This document shows, piece by piece, positions 1 to 7,664 of a stretch of 64,000 nucleotides of DNA (position 1 is its first letter; the number at the start of each line of letters is the position of its first letter). The notes under the pieces were generated by a model. It was not told the origin of the DNA. It was given only the letters and a program-made list of their open reading frames with translations, and did no database searches. The translations under genes and the position numbers were made by a program. Source of the stretch: JAODBJ01 sp963782465 (GTDB lineage: Bacteria > Actinomycetota > Acidimicrobiia > IMCC26256 > PALSA-610); contig CAWAJR010000002.1 in the NCBI GenBank assembly GCA_963782465.1, positions 124,001-188,000 of the forward strand, given 5' to 3'.

Positions 1-1
1 G

Positions 2-112
2 AAGGCGTCGAGCGTTCCCGTCGCAATCGTGCGCGGCCTCGACACGACCTGGTTCCGCGAGAGTTCCTACCGAGAGCTGGTGCGCCCGCCGGCCGAAGAC
101 CTGTTCCGATGA
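2..112 (+). CDS. cofE: Coenzyme F420-0:L-glutamate ligase, C-terminal fragment
   Basis: Only the last 36 codons lie in the window; the gene starts upstream. The tail contains PVAIVRGLD, then a tryptophan-containing RESSYRELVRPP segment, resembling the end of CofE and of the N-terminal domain of mycobacterial FbiB, which add L-glutamate to F420-0 using GTP. Its TGA overlaps the ATG of the next gene (ATGA). That next gene encodes the nitroreductase-type domain that is fused to this ligase in FbiB, and this pairing is the main support. Identification from so few residues is tentative. Confidence 0.62.
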   Translation, partial: KASSVPVAIVRGLDTTWFRESSYRELVRPPAEDLFR

Positions 113-729
113 CCGCGCCAACCGGTGCCGTGCCGGCGTTTCTCGAAGCACGCCGTTCGATTCGAGCGTTCACCGACGAGCCGGTCGACCTGCACGCGCT
201 CGACGCGATGGTGCAGGCCGCGTGTATCGCGCCGGCGCCTCATCACTCCCGCCCGTGGCGCTTCGCCGTCGTGACCACCGACCACGCCAAACACGCGTTC
301 GCGACCGCGATGGGATCGCGCTGGCGCGCCGACCTCGCCGCCGACGGCGTCGACGCGTTCCGGGTCGACGAACTCGTCGACTCCTCGTACCGCAAGCTCA
401 CCGGCGCGCCCGCGCTGTTGCTCGCGTGCCTCACCTGGAACGGGCTGGACCGCTACCCCGACGCCGCTCGCCGGCAGGCCGAATGGGGCATGGCGCTGCT
501 CTCCCTCGGCGCGGCGGTGGAGAACGCGATGCTGGCAGCCGCCGATCTCGGTCTCGCGTCGTGCTGGGTCGCGGCACCGATCTTCTGCCCCGACGAAGCG
601 CGCGATGGTCTGTCGCTGCCGGCCGAATGGCGACCCCAGGCGCTCGTGATGGTCGGCCACCCCGACCCCGCGTACAGCGGCCGGCCCCGCCCGCCCGTCG
701 AACTCGCCGACCTCCGCCTCCGCCGCTGA
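109..729 (+). CDS. Nitroreductase-family protein, FbiB C-terminal-domain type
   Basis: A 206-residue FMN-dependent nitroreductase-fold protein. The N-terminal FLEARRSIRAFTDEPVD is the usual phosphate- and FMN-contacting RRSIR start of the family, and HHSRPWRFAVV near residue 45 is the second FMN segment. In mycobacteria the same domain forms the C-terminal half of FbiB and reduces dehydro-F420-0; here it is a separate protein whose ATG overlaps the ligase stop by 4 bases, so the two are translationally coupled. A role in F420 maturation is inferred from context. A general nitroreductase working on another substrate is the alternative. Confidence 0.8.
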   Translation: MTAPTGAVPAFLEARRSIRAFTDEPVDLHALDAMVQAACIAPAPHHSRPWRFAVVTTDHAKHAFATAMGSRWRADLAADGVDAFRVDELVDSSYRKLTGAPALLLACLTWNGLDRYPDAARRQAEWGMALLSLGAAVENAMLAAADLGLASCWVAAPIFCPDEARDGLSLPAEWRPQALVMVGHPDPAYSGRPRPPVELADLRLRR

Positions 730-770
730 CCTCGCGGGCCCGCCGTCACCGCCGTCAGCGCGAGCGAGAA

Positions 771-1724
771 TCAGCGGGTCGCGGTGCGGAACCCCTTGAA
801 GTGCTCGAGGGTGCGGGCCAGACCTTCTTCGAGCGACGTCCACGGCTTCCATCCGAGGTGGATCGCGGCGCGGGCCGGGTCGAGGGCGGAACGGCGCAGT
901 TCGCCCGCGCGAGGCGTGTCGTACCGGGCCTGGCCCTTCGCTCCGCAGAGGCGGGCCATCGCGTCGAAGAGCTGCTGCACGTTCGTCTCGACGCCGGTGC
1001 CGATGTTCATCAGCAGCCCGCCGCCCTTTTCCGTGGCCCGCACGAACGCGTCGACGACATCGTCGACGTAGACGAAATCGCGCGTCTGCTCACCGTCGCC
1101 GTAGATGACCGGACGTTCGTGATTGAGCAGCTTGCCGGCGAAGATCGCGACGACACCGGCTTCACCGTTCGGGTCCTGGCGCGGGCCGTAGACGTTGGCG
1201 AGGGCGAGGGCGGTGTACTCCAGCCCGCGCACCTGGCGGTAGTAGTGCAGGTAGTCGCCGACAGCTTTCTTCGCGACCCCGTACGGGGATTCCGGGTGCT
1301 GGGGTGCGCTCTCGCGGGTCGGGACTTCCTCGGCCTGGCCGTAGATCGTGCCGCCCGAACTGGCGAAGATGAGCTTCGAGACACCCGCGTTCACGGCGCC
1401 TTCGCACACGTTCAGTGAACCGATGATGTTCACGGTTGCGTCGAACGTCGGCCGCGACACCGAAACTCGAACGTCGGCTTGGGCCGCCAGATGGAAGATG
1501 ACGTCGGGCCTTCGGTGGGCGATGAGATCCGCGATCGCCGGCGACGAGACGTCGAGGCGATGGAAGGAGAAGCGGCGGTCGGGTTGCGAACGCGCCTCGC
1601 TCAGATTGCCGAGCGAGCCGGTCGAAAGATCGTCGACCACGTCGACCCGCCAGTCTTCGGCGAGCAGGCGGTCGACCAACGTCGAGCCGATGAACCCCGC
1701 GCCACCAGTGACGAGCGCCCTCAT
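771..1724 (-). CDS. NAD-dependent sugar epimerase/dehydratase (UDP-glucose 4-epimerase-like)
   Basis: A 317-residue extended short-chain dehydrogenase. It begins MRALVTGGAGFIGS, giving the GGxGxxG dinucleotide-binding motif, and has a catalytic Ser in FASSGGTIYG and a YxxxK pair in PYGVAKKAVGDY. The sequence resembles the GalE/WbiI group that epimerises or dehydrates NDP-hexoses. Its ATG overlaps the stop of the NDP-sugar pyrophosphorylase gene (ATGA), so it is the last gene of a minus-strand polysaccharide operon beginning near 10.5 kb. The exact sugar cannot be read from the sequence. The frame stays open upstream, but the start chosen is the only one that places the Rossmann motif at the N-terminus. 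Confidence 0.88.
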   Translation of the reverse strand: MRALVTGGAGFIGSTLVDRLLAEDWRVDVVDDLSTGSLGNLSEARSQPDRRFSFHRLDVSSPAIADLIAHRRPDVIFHLAAQADVRVSVSRPTFDATVNIIGSLNVCEGAVNAGVSKLIFASSGGTIYGQAEEVPTRESAPQHPESPYGVAKKAVGDYLHYYRQVRGLEYTALALANVYGPRQDPNGEAGVVAIFAGKLLNHERPVIYGDGEQTRDFVYVDDVVDAFVRATEKGGGLLMNIGTGVETNVQQLFDAMARLCGAKGQARYDTPRAGELRRSALDPARAAIHLGWKPWTSLEEGLARTLEHFKGFRTATR

Positions 1725-2818
1725 CCCACCTCTCCCATCGGCGCCGACGCTACCTTCGCCCCGGAGAGGCGTGCCCCGGCCGGGACCTGCGCGTCCGCAC
1801 CGATGAGGGTGTAGTCGGTGAGCACCGCACCGGCCGCGACGACCGCGTGCGGCCCGACGACCGAATCTCGAACCACGGCGCCGTCGCCGATCTGTGCCCC
1901 GGCGAGCAACAGCGCCCGCTCGACCCGGCAATGACGACCGACCCGCGCACCGGGGCCGATGACGCCACGGGTGACGACCGTGCCGGCACCGATCGACGCG
2001 TCCTCGCCGAGGTACGAGGGAGCGTCGATGGTCGCGCCGTCGTCGGCGACGCCCGGTTCGACCCAGACGCCCGGGCCGCGCTCGTGCGCCGCGGCGGTCG
2101 GTGGGAGGCCGACACGGCCCGCGAGCACGTCGGCCTGCGCCTCGAGGTACTTCTGCGGGGTGCCGATGTCGAGCCAGTACGTATCGCTCTTGTACCCGTA
2201 CAGGGCACCGTGACTCTCCAACATCCGCGGGAACGTCTCGCGCTCCACCGACACGTGGAGCCGCGGCGGGACCCGGTCGAGGAAGGAGGGTTCGAGGATG
2301 TAGGTGCCGGCGTTGATCCACTTGGTCGGCGCCCGGTCGGCCGGAGGTTTCTCGACGAAGGCGATCACCCGCCCGTCGTCGCGAGTCGGCACGACGCCGA
2401 ACGCGCTCGGGTCGTCGACCTCGTAGAGCGAGATCGTCGCCTCGGCGCCCCGGGCATCGTGGAACGCGACCATCGCACTCAAGTCGAGCGCGGTGAGCAC
2501 GTCACCGTTGCAGACGATGAAACGTTCGTCGATCCCTTCGGCCGCGTACTTGATCGCGCCCGCGGTACCGAGCGGTTCGTCTTCGATCTTGTAGTGCAGC
2601 CGAGCACCCCCGAACCTTCCGTCGGGGAAATGCTTCTCGAACGCGTCGGCGCGATAGCCGAGGGAAAGGACGACCTCGTCGACCCCGTGATGAGCGAGCC
2701 ACACGAGCTGGCGCTCGATGAACGCCTGGTTCACGATCGGCAGCAGTGGCTTCGGCGTCGTGAGCGTCAGTGGGCGCAGACGGGTGCCCTCGCCACCGAC
2801 GAGCACAACCGCCTTCAT
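1721..2818 (-). CDS. NDP-sugar pyrophosphorylase (mannose-1-phosphate guanylyltransferase type)
   Basis: A 365-residue nucleotidyltransferase. The N-terminus carries the signature GGEGTRLRPLTLTTPKPLLP (nucleotide loop and the Lys after it), followed by the family's NGDVLTALDL metal and sugar site near residue 105. The last 100 residues form a left-handed beta-helix of hexapeptide repeats (LGEDASIGAGTVV, IGPGARVGRHC, VVGPHAVVAAGAVL). The arrangement matches mycobacterial ManB, which makes GDP-mannose and also lies next to the F420 genes. GDP-mannose is therefore the best guess, but glucose-1-phosphate uridylyl- or thymidylyltransferase activity is possible. It lies 7 bases after the preceding gene and overlaps the following epimerase by 4. 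Confidence 0.85.
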   Translation of the reverse strand: MKAVVLVGGEGTRLRPLTLTTPKPLLPIVNQAFIERQLVWLAHHGVDEVVLSLGYRADAFEKHFPDGRFGGARLHYKIEDEPLGTAGAIKYAAEGIDERFIVCNGDVLTALDLSAMVAFHDARGAEATISLYEVDDPSAFGVVPTRDDGRVIAFVEKPPADRAPTKWINAGTYILEPSFLDRVPPRLHVSVERETFPRMLESHGALYGYKSDTYWLDIGTPQKYLEAQADVLAGRVGLPPTAAAHERGPGVWVEPGVADDGATIDAPSYLGEDASIGAGTVVTRGVIGPGARVGRHCRVERALLLAGAQIGDGAVVRDSVVGPHAVVAAGAVLTDYTLIGADAQVPAGARLSGAKVASAPMGEVG

Positions 2819-2825
2819 CGCGGGA

Positions 2826-3602
2826 TCACGGAGCAGGGCTGGCGCCGGCGCTGGTGGTCGTCGCGCTCGGGGCCGCGCTCGAGGCCGTGCTCGGGGCCGA
2901 GCTCGTGGTCGTCGAAGCCGTGGGCGGGCCGGTGACCCCCGGTGGCGACGTCGCGACGGTGCCGCCCGATTGCACCGTTTCGAGGTTCGCGACCGACGGC
3001 GGCTTGCCGATCGAGGACAGCTTGGTGTCTTTCGGGACGAACGCGATCGCGATCCAGTCGCCGTCGTTGATCTTGTAGCTCGCCGGGTTCCCCGTGTGCT
3101 CGGTGCCGTTCACTTCCCAGCGCAGGACACCGTCCTTCGAGCCGCACTTGTCACCGTTCTTCTCGGTTGCGCCGACGAAGGTGACCCCACTGCTGTTGAG
3201 CTTCCAGCCACCGAACTTGAAGTAGGTGCCCAGGGTGGCGTTCTTGCCCATCTCGTCGGATGTCTGCGGCTCGATGTGGATCAGGCCGTCGCCGTGGCTG
3301 TGCATGCCGGCGTAGAGGCTGGTGCCGGCCCGGGCCGGTTCGCCGGTCGCGGTTTGTGTCGGCCACGCCCAGTTGCCGTCGCCCTGCCAGTGGTCGCACA
3401 TGTAGACGCCCAGTGCCGCATGCCAGTGATCGGACGCCTGGGGCGGAAGGTTGTTGGAGCTGCCGCTGCGGGCGAACACGATGGCAATGACGCCCGCGAT
3501 GACGATCACGCCGGTCGCGGCGTACCAGAACGACGACCCGCTCCGGGCCCTGCGCGCTTTGACCGCGGACGCGCGGCGACGGTTCCGAGATGCTTTGCCC
3601 AC
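2826..3602 (-). CDS. Membrane-anchored extracellular protein with HWHAA and HSHGDGLIH motifs, function unknown
   Basis: About 258 residues from a GTG start 11 bases after the upstream glycosyltransferase. A basic N-terminus (RNRRRASAVKARRAR) precedes one transmembrane helix at about residues 25-44, giving an N-in topology with the rest outside. The exported domain begins with DHWHAALGVYMCDHW and later has GMHSHGDGLIHIEP and KNGDKCGSKDG: six or seven histidines and two cysteines that could bind metal. It ends in a 45-residue Ser/Thr/Pro/Ala-rich tail, like a wall-spanning linker. I do not recognise a named family. Its place between glycosyltransferases and a sugar pyrophosphorylase suggests a role in envelope assembly. 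Confidence 0.72.
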   Translation of the reverse strand: MGKASRNRRRASAVKARRARSGSSFWYAATGVIVIAGVIAIVFARSGSSNNLPPQASDHWHAALGVYMCDHWQGDGNWAWPTQTATGEPARAGTSLYAGMHSHGDGLIHIEPQTSDEMGKNATLGTYFKFGGWKLNSSGVTFVGATEKNGDKCGSKDGVLRWEVNGTEHTGNPASYKINDGDWIAIAFVPKDTKLSSIGKPPSVANLETVQSGGTVATSPPGVTGPPTASTTTSSAPSTASSAAPSATTTSAGASPAP

Positions 3603-3613
3603 GGCCGATGAGG

Positions 3614-4552
3614 CTACTCGCCGCGCCGGGCCGGCCGGGCCGCAGGTCCCGCCCCGGAGGGTGCCACCACCGGCGGCGCGCCGCGCCCGCGGTACGCATG
3701 GGCGGCCATTGCGAGCACCGCACGGGCACCGAGGTAGACGGCCGCGAACGGGAGCAGGCAACGCCTCCAGCCGGTGAAACGGCGCTGCGTGAAACGGTAG
3801 GCCGAGCGGTGGTGCTCCGCCAGCATCCGGTAGGGATCGCGCGCGGTGCTGACACCCTGAACGTGAAGCACCGTGCCCTCCGGGTCGTACACGATGTCCC
3901 ATCCGTTGCGCTTCAGGCGCCAGCACAGGTCCATGTCTTCCATGTACATGAAGTAGCGCTCGTCCCAACCGCCGACGTCGTCGAGTGCCGAACGCCGCAG
4001 CCACACGGCCGCCCCCGACAGCCAGTCGACCGATCGGCTGACGTTCGGGTCGGCGTCGAGTTGGCGGTAACGGCGGGTGAAACGGTTCTGCGGCCGGAAG
4101 AGGCCGAGCAGACCGTGCCCGATCGCGTCGATGAGCTTCGGGATGGAACGCGCCGACGGGTAGTCGGAGCCGTCGGTGTTGCGGATGCGCGGCCCGACCG
4201 CGCCGGCCCGAGGGGTCGCGTCGAGACGCCTCACCATCGCGTCCGCCGTACCGGGATCGAGTTCGGTGTCGGGGTTGAGCACCGCCACCACGGGCGCACG
4301 GGTGGCCGCGATCCCCAGGTTCGCGCCGGTCGCGTAACCGACGTTGCCCGGCGCCTCGACGACGCGCACGTTCGGGAAGGCGCTCCGGAGGTTCGCGATC
4401 GAATCGTCGGTCGAGGCGTTGTCGACGACGACCAACTCGGCCGGAGGGTTCCCGGCGAATAACGAGCGAACGCACTCGACGAGGAGCGCGCCCGCCTCGA
4501 AGTTGACGACGACAGCCGCCCAATCGGAATGCGCGGTGTCGAGCGTCGTCAA
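3614..4552 (-). CDS. Glycosyltransferase family 2 (rhamnosyltransferase-like)
   Basis: A GT-A fold glycosyltransferase of about 312 residues. AAVVVNFEAG is the first strand, ELVVVDNASTDDS the nucleotide-binding segment and AVLNPDTELDPG the DxD-type metal site; WLSGAAVWLRR and FMYMEDMDLCWRLK are the acceptor and ED motifs typical of WbbL/RfbF-like rhamnosyltransferases. No transmembrane segment is obvious beyond a short C-terminal hydrophobic stretch. I chose a TTG start that overlaps the upstream stop (TTGA). An ATG 54 bases further upstream would run in frame but would overlap the preceding gene by 58 bases. It lies in the minus-strand polysaccharide operon; donor and acceptor are unknown. 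Confidence 0.85.
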   Translation of the reverse strand: MTTLDTAHSDWAAVVVNFEAGALLVECVRSLFAGNPPAELVVVDNASTDDSIANLRSAFPNVRVVEAPGNVGYATGANLGIAATRAPVVAVLNPDTELDPGTADAMVRRLDATPRAGAVGPRIRNTDGSDYPSARSIPKLIDAIGHGLLGLFRPQNRFTRRYRQLDADPNVSRSVDWLSGAAVWLRRSALDDVGGWDERYFMYMEDMDLCWRLKRNGWDIVYDPEGTVLHVQGVSTARDPYRMLAEHHRSAYRFTQRRFTGWRRCLLPFAAVYLGARAVLAMAAHAYRGRGAPPVVAPSGAGPAARPARRGE

Positions 4553-5319
4553 TCGGTGAAGCGGTACTTCACCAGCGTCGCTACCGCGGAGAAGCCGTCG
4601 CGCCATGTGATCTTCTTGCCCTCGTCGAATTCGCGACCGGTGTACGAGATCGGCACTTCGTAGATCCGGATCTTGCGCTTGAGGAGCTTCGCCGTGATCT
4701 CCGGTTCGATGTCGAACTTCTCGGCCCGCAGGTGCAGGTCGGCGAGCAACGACCGGTCGATCAGCTTGTAACAGGTCTCCATGTCGGAGAGCGTCGTGTT
4801 GTAGAGCACGTTGGTGAGCAACGACAAGAAGCGGTTCCCCACCCAGTGCAGGAAGAGCATGTTCCGGCGCTCGCCGGTGAAACGCGACCCGTACACCACC
4901 CGCGCCTTCCCGCGCAGCACGGGATTGAGCAGTTTCGGCCAGTCTTCCGGGTCGTATTCGAGGTCGGCGTCTTGCACGAGAACGTAGTCACCGACCGCGT
5001 GCTCGAACCCGGTGCGGACCGCCGCGCCCTTCCCGCGGTTCTGCTGGTGCACGGCGATGCGGACCGTGCTGTCGGCCAGCTGCTTCAGCACTTCGCGGGT
5101 GCCGTCGGTGCTGCCATCGTCGATCACGATGATCTCCCGATCGATCCCGTCGGGCAGCGTCACCTGGCGCATCCGGCGCAAGATCTCGACGAGGGTATTG
5201 CGCTCGTTGAACACCGGCACGACCACGGAGAGCTTCCGGATCGGAGGGATCGACGACTGGTACGACGGGACGTCGGACGGGTTCTCGCCGGTGCGGGATG
5301 TGTCGGTGCCTTCAGGCAC
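4549..5319 (-). CDS. Glycosyltransferase family 2 (polyprenyl-phosphate sugar transferase-like)
   Basis: A 256-residue GT2 protein. KLSVVVPVFNERNTL, EIIVIDDGSTDGT and VLVQDADLEYDPEDW give the three standard donor-binding and metal motifs, and GSRFTGERRNM and MLFLHW follow as in dolichol-phosphate mannose/glucose synthase-like enzymes, but without the C-terminal membrane domain. The GTG start is preceded by a strong GGAGGAG ribosome-binding site at a good distance and overlaps the stop of the upstream UDP-xylose synthase gene by 8 bases. The longer in-frame extension upstream is antisense-like and lacks homologous character. A likely role is transfer of a sugar to an undecaprenyl carrier or early intermediate. 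Confidence 0.87.
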   Translation of the reverse strand: MPEGTDTSRTGENPSDVPSYQSSIPPIRKLSVVVPVFNERNTLVEILRRMRQVTLPDGIDREIIVIDDGSTDGTREVLKQLADSTVRIAVHQQNRGKGAAVRTGFEHAVGDYVLVQDADLEYDPEDWPKLLNPVLRGKARVVYGSRFTGERRNMLFLHWVGNRFLSLLTNVLYNTTLSDMETCYKLIDRSLLADLHLRAEKFDIEPEITAKLLKRKIRIYEVPISYTGREFDEGKKITWRDGFSAVATLVKYRFTD

Positions 5320-6250
5320 GAGAGCGCTCCTCCAGGTACCACGCGTGAGTGCGGCGTAGACCTTCGCGCAACGCGATCGTCGGTTCCCATCCGAGCAGGG
5401 TGCGCGCCAGCGTGAGGTCGGGCTTGCGCCGGCTCGGGTCGTCGGCGGGGAGCGGCTCGAACACGATGTCGGAGGTCGACGCGGTGAGCTCGAGGACCAG
5501 TTCCGCGAGTTCGAGCATCGTGTACTCGGCATCGTTGCCGATGTTCACCGGACCGATCACGTCGCTATCGGCGAGCGCCAGGATGCCGCGTACCTCGTCG
5601 TCGACGTAGCAGAACGAGCGGGTCTGCTTCCCGTCGCCGTAGACGGTGATCGGGGAACCGTCCATCGCCTGTACGAGGAAGTTCGACACGACGCGGCCGT
5701 CGGCCGCGCGCAACCGCGGACCGTACGTGTTGAAGATGCGCACGATCCCGGCGCTCACCCCGAACAGGCGGTGATAGGTCATGGTGACGGTTTCGGCGAA
5801 CCGCTTCGCCTCGTCGTAGACCGACCGCGGGCCGACCGGGTTGACGTTCCCGTTGTAGTCCTCGGGTTGGGGGTGTACGAGCGGGTCGCCGTAGATCTCG
5901 CTCGTCGACGCGAGCACGAACCGTGCGTCGTTGGCGCGCGCGAGATCGAGCGCGTTGCGCGTCCCGAGCGATCCGACATCGAGCGTTTCGAGCGGGAGCG
6001 CGAGGTACTCGGGTGGGCTGGCCGGGCTGGCGAAGTGCAACACGAGGTCGACCGGGGGTTCGACGGTGATCGCCTTCGAGACGTCTTCGCGCACGAACGT
6101 GAACCCCGGGTCGCGTTCGAGCGCGGCGATGTTCTCGTAGCGGCCCGTGATCAAGTTGTCGACCGCGACGACGTCGTCGCCACGATCGCGCAGCGCCCGG
6201 CATAGATGGGAGCCGACGAACCCCGCTCCACCGGTCACGATGACTCTCAA
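5312..6250 (-). CDS. uxs: UDP-glucuronate decarboxylase (UDP-xylose synthase)
   Basis: A 312-residue extended SDR. It has the Rossmann motif VTGGAGFVGSHLC and the characteristic UXS block STSEIYGDPLVHPQPEDYNG followed by GPRSVYDEAKRFAE, with the catalytic YxxxK. The enzyme converts UDP-glucuronate to UDP-xylose with NAD+ bound. The gene directly upstream (30 bases away) encodes UDP-glucose dehydrogenase, which makes UDP-glucuronate, so the pair forms a complete UDP-glucose to UDP-xylose route. The two glycosyltransferases downstream are candidates for using the product. UDP-GlcA 4-epimerases are close relatives, but the DYNGNVNPVGPR block favours the decarboxylase. Confidence 0.88.
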   Translation of the reverse strand: MRVIVTGGAGFVGSHLCRALRDRGDDVVAVDNLITGRYENIAALERDPGFTFVREDVSKAITVEPPVDLVLHFASPASPPEYLALPLETLDVGSLGTRNALDLARANDARFVLASTSEIYGDPLVHPQPEDYNGNVNPVGPRSVYDEAKRFAETVTMTYHRLFGVSAGIVRIFNTYGPRLRAADGRVVSNFLVQAMDGSPITVYGDGKQTRSFCYVDDEVRGILALADSDVIGPVNIGNDAEYTMLELAELVLELTASTSDIVFEPLPADDPSRRKPDLTLARTLLGWEPTIALREGLRRTHAWYLEERSRA

Positions 6251-6280
6251 CGTGCTCCGATGCTCACAGGTGGTGCCCCC

Positions 6281-7576
6281 TCATCGACGGCCGATGCCGT
6301 CGTACACGAAGCCGCGGCGGCGCATCGCCGACGGATCGAGCAGGTTACGGGCATCGACGATCGCGGGGCGGCGCATCGCCTCACGCACGCGATCGAAGTC
6401 GAGCCAGCGGAATTGGTCCCATTCGGTGAGCAGAGCCACGACATCGGCGCCCGCGGCGGCTTCGTAGGCATCGGCGCAGATCTCGAGCCCGCTGACCCGC
6501 CGGGCGGCCTGCTCGCCGGCAATCGGGTCGTAGGCGCGCACCTTCGCACCCTCTTCGAGGAGGCGGGTGGCGATGAAAAGCGCCGGCGAGTCGCGGAGGT
6601 CGTCGGTGTCGGCCTTGAACGTGAGGCCCCATACCGCCACGACCGCATCGGGGAACTCGCGGCCGCTCGCAGTGCGCACCTTCTGCACCATGCGCTCGTG
6701 CTGTTGCCGGTTGACATCGACGACACCTTGCAGCACGTCGAAGTCGTAGCCGGCGTTGATCGACGTGTGGAGGAGCGCCGCGGTGTCCTTCGGGAAGCAC
6801 GAGCCGCCGTAGCCGGGACCGGGGCGGAGGAACTCGAAGCCGATGCGCTTGTCGTAACCCATGCCCAGCGCGACCTCGCGGACGTCGGCATCGACCGCTT
6901 CGCACAGGTTCGCGATCGCGTTGATGAACGACACCTTGGTCGCGAGGAACGCGTTCGACGCGTACTTGATCATCTCGGCCGACGCGGGGTCGGTGACCAG
7001 CAACGGCGCGCGCAGCCCGCGGTACAACTCCGACACCCGAACTGCGGCCGCGGGGTCTTCGCAACCGATCACGATGCGATCGGGCTCGAGGAAGTCGCGT
7101 ACCGCCTGGCCTTCGCGGAGGAACTCGGGGTTCGAGGCAACGGTGATGTGCTCGGGTGATGCGCCCGCCTCCGACAGCACCCGCTGCACGAACCGGGTCG
7201 AACCGACCGGCACCGTCGATTTGTTCACCACCACCGTGCCGGGTTGGACGACCGGCGCGATCTCCCGGGCGACGTTCTCGACGTAGGTCAGGTCGGCGGC
7301 GCCGTCGTCGCCCTGGGGCGTCTGCACGCAGAGGAACACGACCTCGGCACCCCGCACCGCGTTCGGGGCGCCGACCACGAACGACAACCGCCGGTTGGTG
7401 AGCCCCTCGTTGACCAGCGCGGGGAGGCCTTCCTCGTGGATCGGGATCTCACCCTTCGACAACCGCTTGACACGCTCCGCGTCGATATCGGCGCAGGTGA
7501 CGTCGTGGCCGAGATGAGCCAGGCACGCACCGGTGGTGAGGCCGACGTAGCCGGCGCCGATGACGGCGACCCTCAC
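6281..7576 (-). CDS. ugd: UDP-glucose 6-dehydrogenase
   Basis: A 431-residue UDP-glucose/GDP-mannose dehydrogenase. Three domains are visible: an N-terminal NAD domain (RVAVIGAGYVGLTTG), the central helix with EMIKYASNAFLATKVSF, and a C-terminal UDP-binding domain (VWGLTFKADTDDLRDSP). The catalytic cysteine is in GPGYGGSCFPKD. It oxidises UDP-glucose to UDP-glucuronate and feeds the neighbouring UDP-xylose synthase. I prefer the GTG giving MRVAVIGAGYVGL; another GTG 24 bases upstream adds MLLAGAAA. The upstream LCP gene ends about 90 bases away on the same strand, so co-transcription is likely. Confidence 0.92.
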   Translation of the reverse strand: MRVAVIGAGYVGLTTGACLAHLGHDVTCADIDAERVKRLSKGEIPIHEEGLPALVNEGLTNRRLSFVVGAPNAVRGAEVVFLCVQTPQGDDGAADLTYVENVAREIAPVVQPGTVVVNKSTVPVGSTRFVQRVLSEAGASPEHITVASNPEFLREGQAVRDFLEPDRIVIGCEDPAAAVRVSELYRGLRAPLLVTDPASAEMIKYASNAFLATKVSFINAIANLCEAVDADVREVALGMGYDKRIGFEFLRPGPGYGGSCFPKDTAALLHTSINAGYDFDVLQGVVDVNRQQHERMVQKVRTASGREFPDAVVAVWGLTFKADTDDLRDSPALFIATRLLEEGAKVRAYDPIAGEQAARRVSGLEICADAYEAAAGADVVALLTEWDQFRWLDFDRVREAMRRPAIVDARNLLDPSAMRRRGFVYDGIGRR

Positions 7577-7664
7577 TGCTGCGGCCCCGGCGAGAAGCAC
7601 GCGCGGCGCGGCCGGCGGGACTGCGGCAGGAGCATGGGCGAAATGTTACGTGGAGCGCGGCCGG

